Positions 1 through 8,963 of a stretch of DNA of 64,000 bases are shown one piece after another. The position numbers were made by a program, and so were the translations under genes. The stretch comes from Bradyrhizobium algeriense. Lineage in GTDB: Bacteria > Pseudomonadota > Alphaproteobacteria > Rhizobiales > Xanthobacteraceae. The notes beneath the pieces were generated by a model. The model worked only from the letters and a program-made list of their open reading frames with translations, was not told the DNA's origin and ran no database searches. The DNA lies in assembly GCF_036924595.1 (NCBI RefSeq), contig NZ_JAZHRV010000001.1, positions 4,030,001-4,094,000 on the forward strand. Reading direction: 5' to 3'. Numbering within the stretch: the stretch's first letter is position 1; every line of letters begins with the position of its first letter.

Positions 1-1
1 C

Positions 2-466
2 TCGTTCGCCCGCTATCTGCCCGCCTCGGCCTTCATCCCGCTGCTGATCCTGTGGGCGGGCATCGGCGAACTGCAGAAGCTGCTGGTCATTTTCATCGGC
101 GCGGTGTTCCAGATTATCCTGATGATTGCCGTGAATGTCGGGAATACGCGGCGCGACCTCGTTGAAGCCGCCTACACGCTGGGCGCCGGCGACAGCGGTA
201 TCATCCGCCGCGTGCTGCTGCCCTCGTCTGCCCCCGAGATCGCGGAAATCCTTCGGCTCGTCCTCGGCTGGGCGTGGACCTACGTCATCGTCGCCGAGTT
301 GATCGGTTCATCGTCGGGCATCGGCCACATGATCACCGACAGCCAGGCGCTGCTCAACACCGGCCAGATCATCTTCGGCATCATCGTCATCGGCCTGATC
401 GGCCTCGTCTCGGACTTCCTGTTCAAGGCCTTCAACGCCTGGCTGTTTCCGTGGAGATTAGCGTGA
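2..466 (+). CDS. ABC transporter permease, nitrate/taurine type (3' part)
   Basis: C-terminal 154 residues of an inner-membrane permease; the 5' end lies outside the window. The visible part is hydrophobic and contains the loop that docks on the ATPase: an E-A-A-Y-T-L-G-A-G segment around codons 53-61, a form of the EAA motif of binding-protein-dependent permeases. The stretch after it (WAWTYVIVAELIGSSSGIGHMI) is typical of the NitT/TauT/SsuC group. Its stop codon overlaps the GTG start of the following ATPase (GTGA), so the two are translationally coupled. The substrate cannot be told from the sequence, because the binding protein is upstream of the window. Confidence 0.9.
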   Translation, partial: SFARYLPASAFIPLLILWAGIGELQKLLVIFIGAVFQIILMIAVNVGNTRRDLVEAAYTLGAGDSGIIRRVLLPSSAPEIAEILRLVLGWAWTYVIVAELIGSSSGIGHMITDSQALLNTGQIIFGIIVIGLIGLVSDFLFKAFNAWLFPWRLA

Positions 467-1248
467 CCACGCTGAAGATCGATCAGGTCTCACGCATTTT
501 CCCCGCGCGACAGGGCAGTGCGCCGACGCGGGCGCTGGAACCGACCAATCTCAGCGTCGGCAACAACGATTTCGTCACCATCCTCGGCCCGTCCGGCTGC
601 GGAAAATCCACGCTGCTACGGATCATCGCAGGCCTTGACCGGCCGACCAGCGGCCGCGTCATTCTGGACGGGCAAGAAGTCACGGGCCCCGGCGCCGATC
701 GCGGCATGGTGTTTCAGTCCTACACGCTGTTCCCGTGGTTGACGGTGCGCGAAAACATCGCGTTCGGCCTGCGCGAGCGCGGGATATCTGAGGCGGATCG
801 CGGCGGGATCGCCGATGGATTCATCCACCGGGTCGGCTTGTCCGGCTTTGAGAATCACTGGCCGAAGCAACTCTCAGGCGGCATGCAGCAACGCACGGCG
901 ATCGCCCGCGCGCTTGCCAACGATCCCAAGATCCTGCTGCTCGACGAACCGTTCGGGGCGCTGGACAATCAGACCCGCGTGCTGATGCAGGAAATGCTGC
1001 TCGGCATCTGGGAACGCGACCAGAAGACTGTGCTGTTCGTTACCCATGATATCGAGGAGGCGATTTTCCTCGGCAGCCGCGTCATCGTCATGAGCGCCCG
1101 CCCCGGCCGCATCAAGGCCGAGATCGCGATCGATCTACCCCACCCGCGATCCTACAAGATCAAAACCGCCCCTGAATTCGTCGCGCTGAAGGAACGGCTC
1201 GTCGAGGAAATCCGGGCCGAGGCATTGAAGGTTGCGGTTGATGCCTAA
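463..1248 (+). CDS. ABC transporter ATP-binding protein, nitrate/taurine type
   Basis: 261-residue ATPase of the NitT/TauT/SsuB family that energises the permease encoded just upstream. It has Walker [11 protein letters not shown]-loop [10 protein letters not shown], signature [15 protein letters not shown], Walker [13 protein letters not shown] and switch His in FVTHDIEEA. The GTG start at 463 is chosen because it overlaps the permease stop, gives the normal family length and begins with the usual first beta strand; the longer open frame upstream is only the permease gene read in another frame. Substrate unknown: nitrate, sulfonates, pyrimidine precursors or others are all possible. Confidence 0.93.
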   Translation: MTTLKIDQVSRIFPARQGSAPTRALEPTNLSVGNNDFVTILGPSGCGKSTLLRIIAGLDRPTSGRVILDGQEVTGPGADRGMVFQSYTLFPWLTVRENIAFGLRERGISEADRGGIADGFIHRVGLSGFENHWPKQLSGGMQQRTAIARALANDPKILLLDEPFGALDNQTRVLMQEMLLGIWERDQKTVLFVTHDIEEAIFLGSRVIVMSARPGRIKAEIAIDLPHPRSYKIKTAPEFVALKERLVEEIRAEALKVAVDA

Positions 1249-1390
1249 ATGGCCGCGCGCGTGTCGACGAGCGTATTGAAGACCGATGCTTCAGCGATCA
1301 GATTGCATTACAGCCGCGGTGCGGGTTGCCAGGATCGCAGCGACGCCCGGCCGCTTCCTGCAGCGGCCAGGCGCCGGATCTTTCTCGCGG

Positions 1391-3115
1391 TCACTTCCTG
1401 ACGGCGAACACCCACACGACGCCGCCCTGCGGCACGTTATTCTCCAAGCCGGGGACCTTGCCCACCAATGCATCCTGGATGCGCTGCGCGTCGACGCCCC
1501 AGCCCGACTGGACGGCGATATACTGCGTGCCGTCCACCTCATAGGCGATGGGCATGCCCATAATGCCGGAGTTGGTCTTTTGCTCCCACAGCAGTTCGCC
1601 GGTCTTGGCATGGAAGGCGCGGAACATCCGGTCATTGGTGCCGCCGACAAGGATGAGGTCGCCCGCGGTAGCGGTCACCGAACCGAACAGATGTGACTTG
1701 GGAAAATTATGTGACCAGGCTTTCTTGCCCGTGGCCGGATCCCACGCCTGCAGTTCGCCAAAGTGGGTAGCGCCGGGACGAGGCGTCAAGCCGATATCCT
1801 CGGGCTTGGTCCCGAGCCAGAGCTGGCCGGCAACCAGCGGCACTTTCTCGCCGGTGAAGCCGCCGCAGAAATTCTCGTTGGCCGGAACGTAGACCAATCC
1901 GGTTTTCTGACTATACGCCGCCGACGGCCAATCCTTGCCGCCCCATAACGAAGGACAGAATTCGACCCGCTTGCCGATAACCGGCTTGCGAGCCGGGTCG
2001 ACAATCGGCTTGCCACTCTCGGGCTCAATGCCTTTCCAGACGTCGGTATGAACAAAAGGCCAGCCGGCCACATATTTGATGCTGTCCGGCTTGCGCTCCA
2101 GTATCCAGAAAATCGCGTTGCGTCCCGGATGGATCAGACTCTTGATGGTGCGGCCATCCCTTTGCAGGTCGACCAGCATGGGTGCGTCCACTTCGTCCCA
2201 ATCCCAGGAATCGTTTTGATGGTACTGGAAGTAAGTTTTCATCTTGCCGCTATCGGGATCGAGCGCGAGCACTGAACTTGTGTAAAGATTGTCGCCGGGG
2301 TGAGTGTCGCCCGGCCAAGGTGCGGCGTTGCCGGTGCCCCAATAGACTGTCTTGGTGTCTGGATCGTAGTTGCCTGTCATCCAGGCAGATCCGCCGCCCG
2401 TTTTCCAGTCGTCGCCTTTCCACGTTTCGTTACCTGGCTCACCCGTGCCGGGAATGGTGAAGGTCCGCCACAGCTCCTTGCCGGTGTTGGCATCGAAGGC
2501 AACGACGTAACCGCGCACGCCCAACTCGCCACCGGAACCGCCGACGATCACCTTGCCGTCGACGACCAGAGGCATCAGCGTCAGGTACTGTCCCTTCTTG
2601 TAGTCCTGAACCTTGGTATCCCAGACCACTTTGCCGGTCTTGGCATCAAGCGCGACCAGATGGTCGTCCGTCGTGGCGAGGTAGAGTTTGTCCTCCCACA
2701 GTCCCACCCCGCGGTTGGTCGGGTGCAATTGGAAGAGGTCGTCGGGAAGCTGGCGTTTGTATCGCCAGTACTCGTCGCCGGTCTTGGCGTTGAGCGCGAT
2801 CACCTGCCCCATCGGCGTTGCGACGAACATCACGCCATTGTTGATGATCGGTGGCGCCTCGTGTCCCTCGACCACACCGGTCGAGAACGTCCACACCGGC
2901 ACCAGATTTTTCACGTTCGAGGTGTTGATCTGGTCGAGCGGGCTGTACCCTTGGCCGTCATAGGTCCGGCGATAATGCATCCAGTTGCCGGGTTCGGGAT
3001 TCTTGAGTCGCTCGGCCGTCACCGGGCTGTAGTTCTCGATCGGGCCGGCGGCAGCGATCGAAACGAGGCATGTGGACGCGAGCAAACCCGACAAAAGCCA
3101 TTGCTTCAAGGCCAT
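1391..3115 (-). CDS. PQQ-dependent alcohol dehydrogenase, lanthanide-type, no vicinal disulfide
   Basis: 574-residue periplasmic quinoprotein of the methanol/ethanol dehydrogenase family with an N-terminal signal peptide (about residues 1-23) and repeated propeller W-motifs (ALNAKTG, ALDAKTG, AWDPATG). Metal and PQQ ligands are visible: E197 in GGE, N263 in GTGN, the catalytic D305 and, two residues on, D307. The W-D-x-D pair is the mark of lanthanide-dependent enzymes (XoxF, PedH, ExaF). The adjacent Cys pair that normally stacks on PQQ is absent: residues 129-130 are Q-L. A strong ribosome site (GGGGAGG) precedes the ATG. The Rieske gene lies 75 bp upstream on the same strand. The alcohol substrate is unknown; it is distinct from the XoxF at 27011-28816. 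Confidence 0.93.
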   Translation of the reverse strand: MALKQWLLSGLLASTCLVSIAAAGPIENYSPVTAERLKNPEPGNWMHYRRTYDGQGYSPLDQINTSNVKNLVPVWTFSTGVVEGHEAPPIINNGVMFVATPMGQVIALNAKTGDEYWRYKRQLPDDLFQLHPTNRGVGLWEDKLYLATTDDHLVALDAKTGKVVWDTKVQDYKKGQYLTLMPLVVDGKVIVGGSGGELGVRGYVVAFDANTGKELWRTFTIPGTGEPGNETWKGDDWKTGGGSAWMTGNYDPDTKTVYWGTGNAAPWPGDTHPGDNLYTSSVLALDPDSGKMKTYFQYHQNDSWDWDEVDAPMLVDLQRDGRTIKSLIHPGRNAIFWILERKPDSIKYVAGWPFVHTDVWKGIEPESGKPIVDPARKPVIGKRVEFCPSLWGGKDWPSAAYSQKTGLVYVPANENFCGGFTGEKVPLVAGQLWLGTKPEDIGLTPRPGATHFGELQAWDPATGKKAWSHNFPKSHLFGSVTATAGDLILVGGTNDRMFRAFHAKTGELLWEQKTNSGIMGMPIAYEVDGTQYIAVQSGWGVDAQRIQDALVGKVPGLENNVPQGGVVWVFAVRK

Positions 3116-3190
3116 AAGGCAACCTCCCCTTTGTTTTCATCTCACGAATTCTGTTTTTTGTACTTGTCGTGGATCGACAGCGGCCCGCCG

Positions 3191-3841
3191 TCACCTGGCT
3201 TGTTGCGCACCTACCTTTCCAACAAATGTTGCGGCCACCGTCAGCGGACCGTCGTCTGCCGCCAGCGGAAGCGCCGGCAGGCGCCGGGGCGCCGGCCCAA
3301 ACACAACTTGCGCGCTTTGCCTGGGGTCAAATTCCGAATTATGGCAAACGCATTTGAACACGTCCTTGTCGCCGCCTGCCGCCTTCACCCATGCCGTGAT
3401 CGGACAGCCCGTGTGGACGCAGATTGCCGAATAGGCGACTATGCCGCCGGCAGCGCGCGAGCGCGTCTCTTCGTCCAGCTCGGCCGGGTCTAGCCTTACG
3501 ACGAGCACCTCGTTCAGGCGCGAGCCCTTGCGGACAACCGATGTCTTGGGATCCTTTGGCCAGGCCCGCACCGGCGGTCCACCGGTTTTCAGATCCTGCG
3601 GCTTGATCACCTCGCCCGCATGGTCCCCTTCGGCGAAAACCAGAACGTCGGCTTTCTGGGGTCGCTCATTGCTGCCCGGCGAATCTTCCTCGGCAATGGA
3701 GGACTGGGGCGACGCGAGGCAGGCCCCGGTGGCGAGAGCCGTCAGGATGAGCGCGCGCCGCGTCGGATCCTGACACATCGCTGTCGCGAGTTCCGCGTCT
3801 GTGCTTGTGATCGATGTTGTGGGCTGATCGGATTTGCACAT
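3191..3841 (-). CDS. Rieske [2Fe-2S] protein, bc1-like, exported
   Basis: 216-residue protein with a Tat-like leader (PTRRALILTALATGACLA, about residues 26-43). The Rieske cluster motif is complete: C141-x-H143 with C146, and C164-x-C166-H167. The second Cys of each box (C146, C166) would form the structural disulfide of high-potential bc1-type Rieske proteins. It is followed by a quinoprotein dehydrogenase on the same strand, and no cytochrome b or c1 is nearby, so it probably acts as a dedicated periplasmic electron carrier rather than a bc1 subunit (inference). The start is uncertain: ATG at 3841 gives a normal Tat n-region, while an internal ATG at 3778 would give a very short one; neither has a strong ribosome site. 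Confidence 0.82.
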   Translation of the reverse strand: MCKSDQPTTSITSTDAELATAMCQDPTRRALILTALATGACLASPQSSIAEEDSPGSNERPQKADVLVFAEGDHAGEVIKPQDLKTGGPPVRAWPKDPKTSVVRKGSRLNEVLVVRLDPAELDEETRSRAAGGIVAYSAICVHTGCPITAWVKAAGGDKDVFKCVCHNSEFDPRQSAQVVFGPAPRRLPALPLAADDGPLTVAATFVGKVGAQQAR

Positions 3842-4502
3842 CACGCAAACTGATGGAGGGAGTCGGTCAAAAAAATGGCGACCGACAAATTTGTCTTTCG
3901 CGCAATTCCCCTTCCGGTTGCATCGCCGATTCCAGGAAAAGCCAGCAATAGTAAGCGTCCATCGCATTTCATGCGATCATCACTGCAGCTTGCCTCCTCA
4001 TGCATATTTCGCAGAACAGCTCAGCCTTCCGCAGTGTGCGGTGCGTTATCGCGCGTGCGGTCAAGATCGAGAATTGCAGGAGTCGTCGTGAAGCGTTCGG
4101 CGAATGCCGGTGTCCGTGGCGTGCAAATGGTAAAGACTGTGCAGCGCCGGGCGACGTGGAAGAGACGAATCCCTGCATCGTGTGTCATGACAACGATCTT
4201 CAAGTTTAACGACAATTTGTTTTGCTGTGTCGCTGCGTCAGCGTTATTGACCAAATGCAATTCTTTGCCGATGCCCCGCTTTCGCCAAACATGCGGACGC
4301 AAATGGAGAACACCTTGCGGCGGAGATCCGCCAAGCGCGACCTACTGAACAACAGCCAATAATAATGATCAGGAGGATGGCTCAAAGAAATCCCAGCCAG
4401 ATAGCAAGGAATTTCGAAGCGCCGGCATTGAGCGGTCAGCCGTACCGTTTTTCGCTCAGGTCGGAGCTACCATCAGCAGCTTACGAAGAGCGAGGATCGA
4501 TC
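3842..4502. other. Divergent intergenic region, no confident gene
   Basis: About 660 bases between the Rieske gene (leftward) and the molybdenum hydroxylase small subunit (rightward); it must hold both promoters. Open frames here lack coding character and good ribosome sites. One rightward frame ends with a lone CIVCH heme-like motif at 4174-4188, which I do not consider enough to call a cytochrome. Confidence 0.6.
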
Positions 4503-4955
4503 ATGATTACTTTGAAGATCAACGGCCAGCAAAAGAACTGGGACGGCGATCCCGATCTTCCACTGCTCTGGTTTCTCCGGGATGAAGCCGGATTGACCGG
4601 TACGAAATACGGCTGCGGCCAGGCGCTTTGCGGCGCCTGCACCGTGATCGTCGACAAGCAGGCAATACGCGCCTGCATCACCTCGGTTTCCGACGTGGTC
4701 GATCGGGAGGTCACAACGATCGAAGGCCTTCATCCGACGGGCGATCACGCGGTTCAGAAGGCCTGGCGCCAACTCAACGTCCCGCAATGCGGTTTTTGCC
4801 AGGTCGGCCAGATCATGCAGGCGGCCGCGCTGCTGATCGAAAACCCGAAACCGACGCACGATCAGATACGCGAGGCGATGGCGGGCAATATCTGCCGCTG
4901 CGGCTGTTACCAGCGCATCGAGAACGCGGTCCACCTCGCCTCCACGGGGGTCTGA
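4503..4955 (+). CDS. (2Fe-2S)-binding subunit of a xanthine-oxidase-family hydroxylase
   Basis: 150-residue small subunit carrying two [2Fe-2S] clusters, like IorA of isoquinoline 1-oxidoreductase and the small subunit of periplasmic aldehyde dehydrogenases. The plant-type ferredoxin cluster is seen in YGCGQALCGACTV plus a later Cys (AIRAC); the second in QCGFCQVGQ and NICRCGCYQRI. The ATG at 4503 is chosen because it has a GAGG ribosome site and starts directly on the first strand (MITLKING); upstream codons have no family counterpart. It relays electrons from the molybdenum site of the partner encoded 2 bp downstream. It has no signal peptide of its own and is probably exported as a complex with its Tat-bearing partner. 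Confidence 0.93.
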   Translation: MITLKINGQQKNWDGDPDLPLLWFLRDEAGLTGTKYGCGQALCGACTVIVDKQAIRACITSVSDVVDREVTTIEGLHPTGDHAVQKAWRQLNVPQCGFCQVGQIMQAAALLIENPKPTHDQIREAMAGNICRCGCYQRIENAVHLASTGV

Positions 4956-4957
4956 CC

Positions 4958-7276
4958 ATGAACATTCTCACCAATCCCAAGAAGCTCCGTGGCTTTGAGC
5001 GATACGTCAAAGTCGACAACGTTTCACGCCGCAGCATCCTCAAGGGCCTCGGGCTGGCCGGCGGCTTCGTTTTGGCCGCCCCCGTAATGTCGCGCCCCGG
5101 CCTTGCCGCCTATCAGACCGGCGCCGACAAGATGCCGCACGGCACCGTGGTGGACCCGCGCGTGTTCGTCGCGATCGCACCGGACGGCATTGTCACGATC
5201 GTCGCCCATCGCGCCGAGATGGGAACCGGCGTCCGCACCAGCCTGCCGATGATCGTGGCCGAAGAGATGGAGGCCGACTGGTCGCGCGTTCGCATCCAGC
5301 AGGCGCATGGCGACGAGGTCAAATTCGGCAACCAGGACACCGATGGATCGCGCAGCACGCGTCACTACCTGATGCCGATGCGTCAGATCGGCGCTTCGGC
5401 CCGCACCATGCTCGAAGCCGCAGCGGCGAAACGCTGGGGTGTGCCGTCGACCGACGTGAAAGCGGTCAATCACGAGGTCGTCCACAGTGCCAGCGGACGC
5501 CGGATCGGCTTTGGCGATCTGGCAGCCGATGCCGACAAGCAGCCGGTGCCGAGCGTCGAAGGCCTGAAGCTGAAAGACCCAAAGGATTTCCGCTATCTGG
5601 GCAAAGGCCAGATCAGCATGGTCGATCTCCGCGACATCACGGTAGGCACCGCGCGTTACGGCGCCGACGTCCGCCTGCCCGGCATGAAATACGCCGTTAT
5701 TGCACGGCCGCCGGTGACCGGGGGCAAGGTCGCGTCGTTTGACGGGGCGGCGGCGATGAAAGTTTCCGGCGTCGAGAAGGTCATGGAAGTGAAGGGCTGG
5801 CCGTGGCCCTCAAAATTCCAGCCGCTCGGCGGCGTTGCAGTGATCGCTCGCAACACCGGCGCGGCGATCAAGGGCCGCGACGCCCTGAAGATCGTCTGGG
5901 ACGACGGCGCCAACGGCAAATACGAATCGGTCGCCTACCGGACCCAACTGGAGGAAGCCGCACGGAAGCCCGGCCTGGTCGTACGCAAGGAGGGTGATGT
6001 GGAAGCCGCCTTGAAGGGCGCCGACAAGGTGATCGTGGGTGAATACTATCTGCCGCATCTCGCCCATGTCGCCATGGAGCCGCCGGTTGCAGTCGCGGAC
6101 GTCAAAGGCGACAAGGCGGAGATCTGGGGACCGGTGCAAAGCGCGGGCGGAACGCGCGAGGACGTCGCCAAAACGCTTGGCATTCCCGAGGAGAATGTCA
6201 CCGTCAACGTCACCCTGCTCGGCGGCGGTTTCGGGCGCAAGTCGAAGTGCGATTACGCCATCGAAGCCGCCCTGCTTTCAAAGGAGCTCGGCGCGCCCGT
6301 AAAGGTGCAATGGACGCGGGAAGACGACGTTCGCAATGGCTTCCTGCACACTGTCTCGGTGGAACGCATCGAGGCCGGCCTCGACAAGAGCGGCAAGGTG
6401 ACGGCTTGGCGCCATCGCAGCGTCGCGCCGAGCATCGCCTCGACCTTTGCCGCCAATACGGTGCATCAGGCGCCGTTTGAACTCGGCATGGGGCTTGTCG
6501 ACATGCCCTTCGAGATCGCCAACGTCCAGTGCGAGAATCCGGAAGCGGCGGCGCATACCCGCATCGGCTGGTTCCGCTCGGTATCGAACATTCCGCGCGC
6601 CTTCGCGGTGCAGTCGATGGTCGCCGAAATAGCTAAAGCTACCAACCGCGATCCAAAGGACATGCTGCTGGAGCTGATCGGTTCGCCCCGGATCGTCAAG
6701 CTCGATTCGGTGAAAGACCTCTGGAACTACGGCGAGCCTTATGAGAGCTATCCGATCGATACCGCGCGTCTTCGCAAGGTCGTCGAGCTGGTCGCGGACA
6801 AGGGCGGCTGGGGCCGGTCCGTCCCCAAGGGACACGGGCTCGGCATTGCCGCGCACCGCAGCTTCGTCAGCTATATCGCGACGATCGTCGAGGTGGCCGT
6901 TGACGACAAGGGCAAGCTCACCGTGCCGCGGGTCGATACCGCCATAGATTGCGGAACCTACGTCAATCCGGAGCGGATCCAGTCGCAGATCGAGGGCGCC
7001 GCGATCATGGGCATGAGCCTCGTCAAACATGGCGCAATCACCTTCAAGGACGGCAAGGTGCAACAGGGCAATTTCGACGACTTCCCGGTAATCCGGATCG
7101 ACGAGTCCCCGGCCGTAACGAACGTCTACATCGTACCCGCCGGCCCCGACACGCCGCCCAGCGGCGTCGGCGAGCCGGGTGTGCCGCCCTTTGCGCCGGC
7201 GCTGATCAACGCGATCTTCGCCGCGACCGGCAAGCGCATCCGCGCACTGCCGATCGGCAAACAATTGGAGGCGTAA
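4958..7276 (+). CDS. Molybdopterin-binding large subunit of a xanthine-oxidase-family hydroxylase / aldehyde dehydrogenase
   Basis: 772-residue catalytic subunit of the IorB / periplasmic aldehyde oxidoreductase type. The N-terminus has a Tat motif ([15 protein letters not shown], about residues 25-39), so the folded molybdenum enzyme is exported. The aldehyde-oxidase a/b-hammerhead region and molybdopterin-binding segments follow (GGGFGRKS about residue 423), and the catalytic Glu lies in GVGEPGVPP near the C-terminus. The usual partner cytochrome c is not encoded next to it. Being divergent from an alcohol-oxidising quinoprotein, it may oxidise the aldehyde made by that enzyme; this is inference, and N-heteroaromatic substrates are an alternative. 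Confidence 0.9.
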   Translation: MNILTNPKKLRGFERYVKVDNVSRRSILKGLGLAGGFVLAAPVMSRPGLAAYQTGADKMPHGTVVDPRVFVAIAPDGIVTIVAHRAEMGTGVRTSLPMIVAEEMEADWSRVRIQQAHGDEVKFGNQDTDGSRSTRHYLMPMRQIGASARTMLEAAAAKRWGVPSTDVKAVNHEVVHSASGRRIGFGDLAADADKQPVPSVEGLKLKDPKDFRYLGKGQISMVDLRDITVGTARYGADVRLPGMKYAVIARPPVTGGKVASFDGAAAMKVSGVEKVMEVKGWPWPSKFQPLGGVAVIARNTGAAIKGRDALKIVWDDGANGKYESVAYRTQLEEAARKPGLVVRKEGDVEAALKGADKVIVGEYYLPHLAHVAMEPPVAVADVKGDKAEIWGPVQSAGGTREDVAKTLGIPEENVTVNVTLLGGGFGRKSKCDYAIEAALLSKELGAPVKVQWTREDDVRNGFLHTVSVERIEAGLDKSGKVTAWRHRSVAPSIASTFAANTVHQAPFELGMGLVDMPFEIANVQCENPEAAAHTRIGWFRSVSNIPRAFAVQSMVAEIAKATNRDPKDMLLELIGSPRIVKLDSVKDLWNYGEPYESYPIDTARLRKVVELVADKGGWGRSVPKGHGLGIAAHRSFVSYIATIVEVAVDDKGKLTVPRVDTAIDCGTYVNPERIQSQIEGAAIMGMSLVKHGAITFKDGKVQQGNFDDFPVIRIDESPAVTNVYIVPAGPDTPPSGVGEPGVPPFAPALINAIFAATGKRIRALPIGKQLEA

Positions 7277-7331
7277 AGGCAACGTTAGACCGAGCGGGCC
7301 GTTTTCCTTGATCTGAGAGGAGTTCAGATCG

Positions 7332-7595
7332 ATGAAACCCAACGTAACGGCGCTCGCGGTGTCGCTACTGTCGAGCGTGCTTCTATTGAACGCTCAGGCG
7401 GCGACCGCTCAAACGACGTCGCCGCCGAGCACAACCGCAACACGGCCGGCGACGACACCGCCCGGGCAAACCTCCATGCCAAACGAAAACCCGCCGGCCA
7501 GCACAACTCAGACCACCGGCGAAGCCAGTCGCGACCCCGTCGTGAAGAAAATGAACGAGAACGAAAAGCAGAAGGTCGAGACCAAAGGCAAGTAG
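7332..7595 (+). CDS. Small exported Thr/Pro-rich protein, function unknown
   Basis: 87 residues with a clear signal peptide ending near AQAATAQ (about residue 27), then a low-complexity Thr/Pro/Ala stretch and a charged Lys/Glu-rich end. A good ribosome site (GAGGAG) precedes the ATG and an intrinsic terminator follows about 30 bp after the stop, both supporting a real gene. It lies 55 bp after the molybdenum hydroxylase and may share its transcript. No domain is recognised. Confidence 0.7.
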   Translation: MKPNVTALAVSLLSSVLLLNAQAATAQTTSPPSTTATRPATTPPGQTSMPNENPPASTTQTTGEASRDPVVKKMNENEKQKVETKGK

Positions 7596-7624
7596 CGCCA
7601 GCACCGGAAACCACGAGCAACGAA

Positions 7625-7658
7625 GGGCGGCGGCGCAGATTCGCCGGCCGCCCGTTTT
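7625..7658 (+). terminator. Intrinsic terminator after the small exported protein
   Basis: GC-rich stem formed by GGGCGGCGGCG and CGCCGGCCGCCC (one bulged base) with a 6-base loop, followed by a TTTT run. It sits 30 bp past the stop codon and would end the molybdenum-hydroxylase operon. Confidence 0.75.
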
Positions 7659-7690
7659 CTGATCTCTGGTCAATACCGAGCTGGCGCAAT

Positions 7691-7860
7691 GCCTACCGAT
7701 CGCGAACACCCAAACGACGCCGCCGTGCGGCACGTTGTCCTCGACACCTACACTATTGTGGTCGCCAACGCATCGTAGATGCGTTGCCCGTTAACGCCTA
7801 CGCCAAATCCGGCTGCGCTGCAGCGCCCGCCAGCAATGCAACTTTGATATAGCCGGTTTT
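7691..7860 (-). pseudogene. Decayed C-terminal end of a PQQ-dependent dehydrogenase
   Basis: Read leftward, the sequence gives GFGVGVNGQRIYDALAT, then a frameshift and stop, then VEDNVPHGGVVWVFAIGR in another frame. These align with the last 40 residues of the intact quinoprotein at 1391-3115 (GWGVDAQRIQDAL and ENNVPQGGVVWVFAVRK). No upstream part of the gene survives, and the normal stop is lost. It is therefore the remnant of a second, deleted quinoprotein copy. The match is visible directly; when and how the rest was lost is unknown. Confidence 0.85.
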
Positions 7861-7978
7861 CACGGTCACTAATTCAGCAGTGGCGGCTGATCGACTACGG
7901 TCGCCCGCTATCGATTGGCACGACGGCCATCCGCTCGGTCGCTGCAAACCCGTTCACTATCCGATGAGGTCCACCGTG

Positions 7979-8884
7979 ATGCGCCTGCCATTGACCATGC
8001 TTGCCGTTGCCCTGATTGCCGTCCCTGCGTATGCAAGCGAACTGGCCGGGACACTCCAGAAAGTCAGGGAGACCAACAAGATCATCCTCGGCATCCAGGA
8101 AGCCTCGGTGCCCTTCAGCTATCTGGACGGCAACCAGAAGGCAATCGGGTACGCCGTCGACATCTGCATGAAAATCGTGGACGCGGTTAAGCACGAACTC
8201 AACCTCTCCAACGTGACCGTTGAAACGCTGCCGGTGACGTCGTCCAACCGCATTCCGCTCATGATGAATGGCACCGTCGATCTCGTCTGCTCTTCCACCA
8301 CCAACAATGCGGAACGGCAGCGCCAGGTGGCGTTCACTAATTCACATTTTCTGTCGGCGACGCGGTTTGCCGCACGGAAGGCCGACAACATCGGCACGAT
8401 CGACCAGTTGAAGGGCAAGCCGGTCGTTGCGATATCGGGCTCGACCAACATGGTGCAGCTCAACCAAGCCAACGCCGCGCGTAATCTCGGCGTCACGCCG
8501 CTGGCGGCAAAGGATCAGGCGGAAGCCTTTCTCATGCTGGAGACCGGCCGCGCCGCCGCCTACGTCCTCGATGACGTGCAGCTTGCCGTCGCGATCGCAA
8601 GGTCGAAAGACCCGTCTGCCTACATCATCAGCGACGAAGCCTTCTCGAAAGCCGAACCCTACGGGATCATGCTGCGCAAGGACGATGCGCCCTTCAAGGC
8701 CGTGGCAGACCGCGTAACTGCCGACCTTTACCGCAGCCCGGAGATCGAGGCGATTTACAAAAAGTGGTTCGAATCGCCGGTCCCGCCCAACGGTCTCAAT
8801 TTCAAGACTTCGATGACGGCGGTACTGCGCAGCGCATTTGCGCATCCGTCGGATAGTCCGGACCCCGCAAGCTACGAGCGTTGA
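7979..8884 (+). CDS. Amino-acid ABC transporter substrate-binding protein (GltI-like)
   Basis: 301-residue periplasmic binding protein of the family 3 (glutamate/aspartate-type) class, with a signal peptide ending near VPAYA-S (about residue 18). The core shows the typical order: an EASVPFSYLD segment, GYAVDIC, VDLVCSSTTNN and a C-terminal IYKKWFESPVPPNG. The ATG at 7979 is preceded by GAGG at good spacing. No permease or ATPase is adjacent, so it either works with a transporter elsewhere or has another sensing role. It converges with the alanine dehydrogenase gene. Confidence 0.9.
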   Translation: MRLPLTMLAVALIAVPAYASELAGTLQKVRETNKIILGIQEASVPFSYLDGNQKAIGYAVDICMKIVDAVKHELNLSNVTVETLPVTSSNRIPLMMNGTVDLVCSSTTNNAERQRQVAFTNSHFLSATRFAARKADNIGTIDQLKGKPVVAISGSTNMVQLNQANAARNLGVTPLAAKDQAEAFLMLETGRAAAYVLDDVQLAVAIARSKDPSAYIISDEAFSKAEPYGIMLRKDDAPFKAVADRVTADLYRSPEIEAIYKKWFESPVPPNGLNFKTSMTAVLRSAFAHPSDSPDPASYER

Positions 8885-8963
8885 GAGCACGCTACCGCAG
8901 CAAGCCGCCATCAGCCCTTCCCGAGGCTTCGCACGGCCCTGCTCTCCTTTCAGCCGGCGGACG

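Noticed and set aside
1286..3493. Long rightward open frames opposite the quinoprotein and Rieske genes
   Set aside because: Shadows of the real leftward genes; high GC makes opposite-strand frames long, and their translations show no family features.
4000..4209. Short rightward frame with a CIVCH haem-binding motif (4174-4188), possible cytochrome c
   Set aside because: Only the five-residue motif fits; there is no signal peptide, ribosome site or further cytochrome sequence, and the frame ends seven codons after the motif. A chance motif or a very decayed remnant is as likely.
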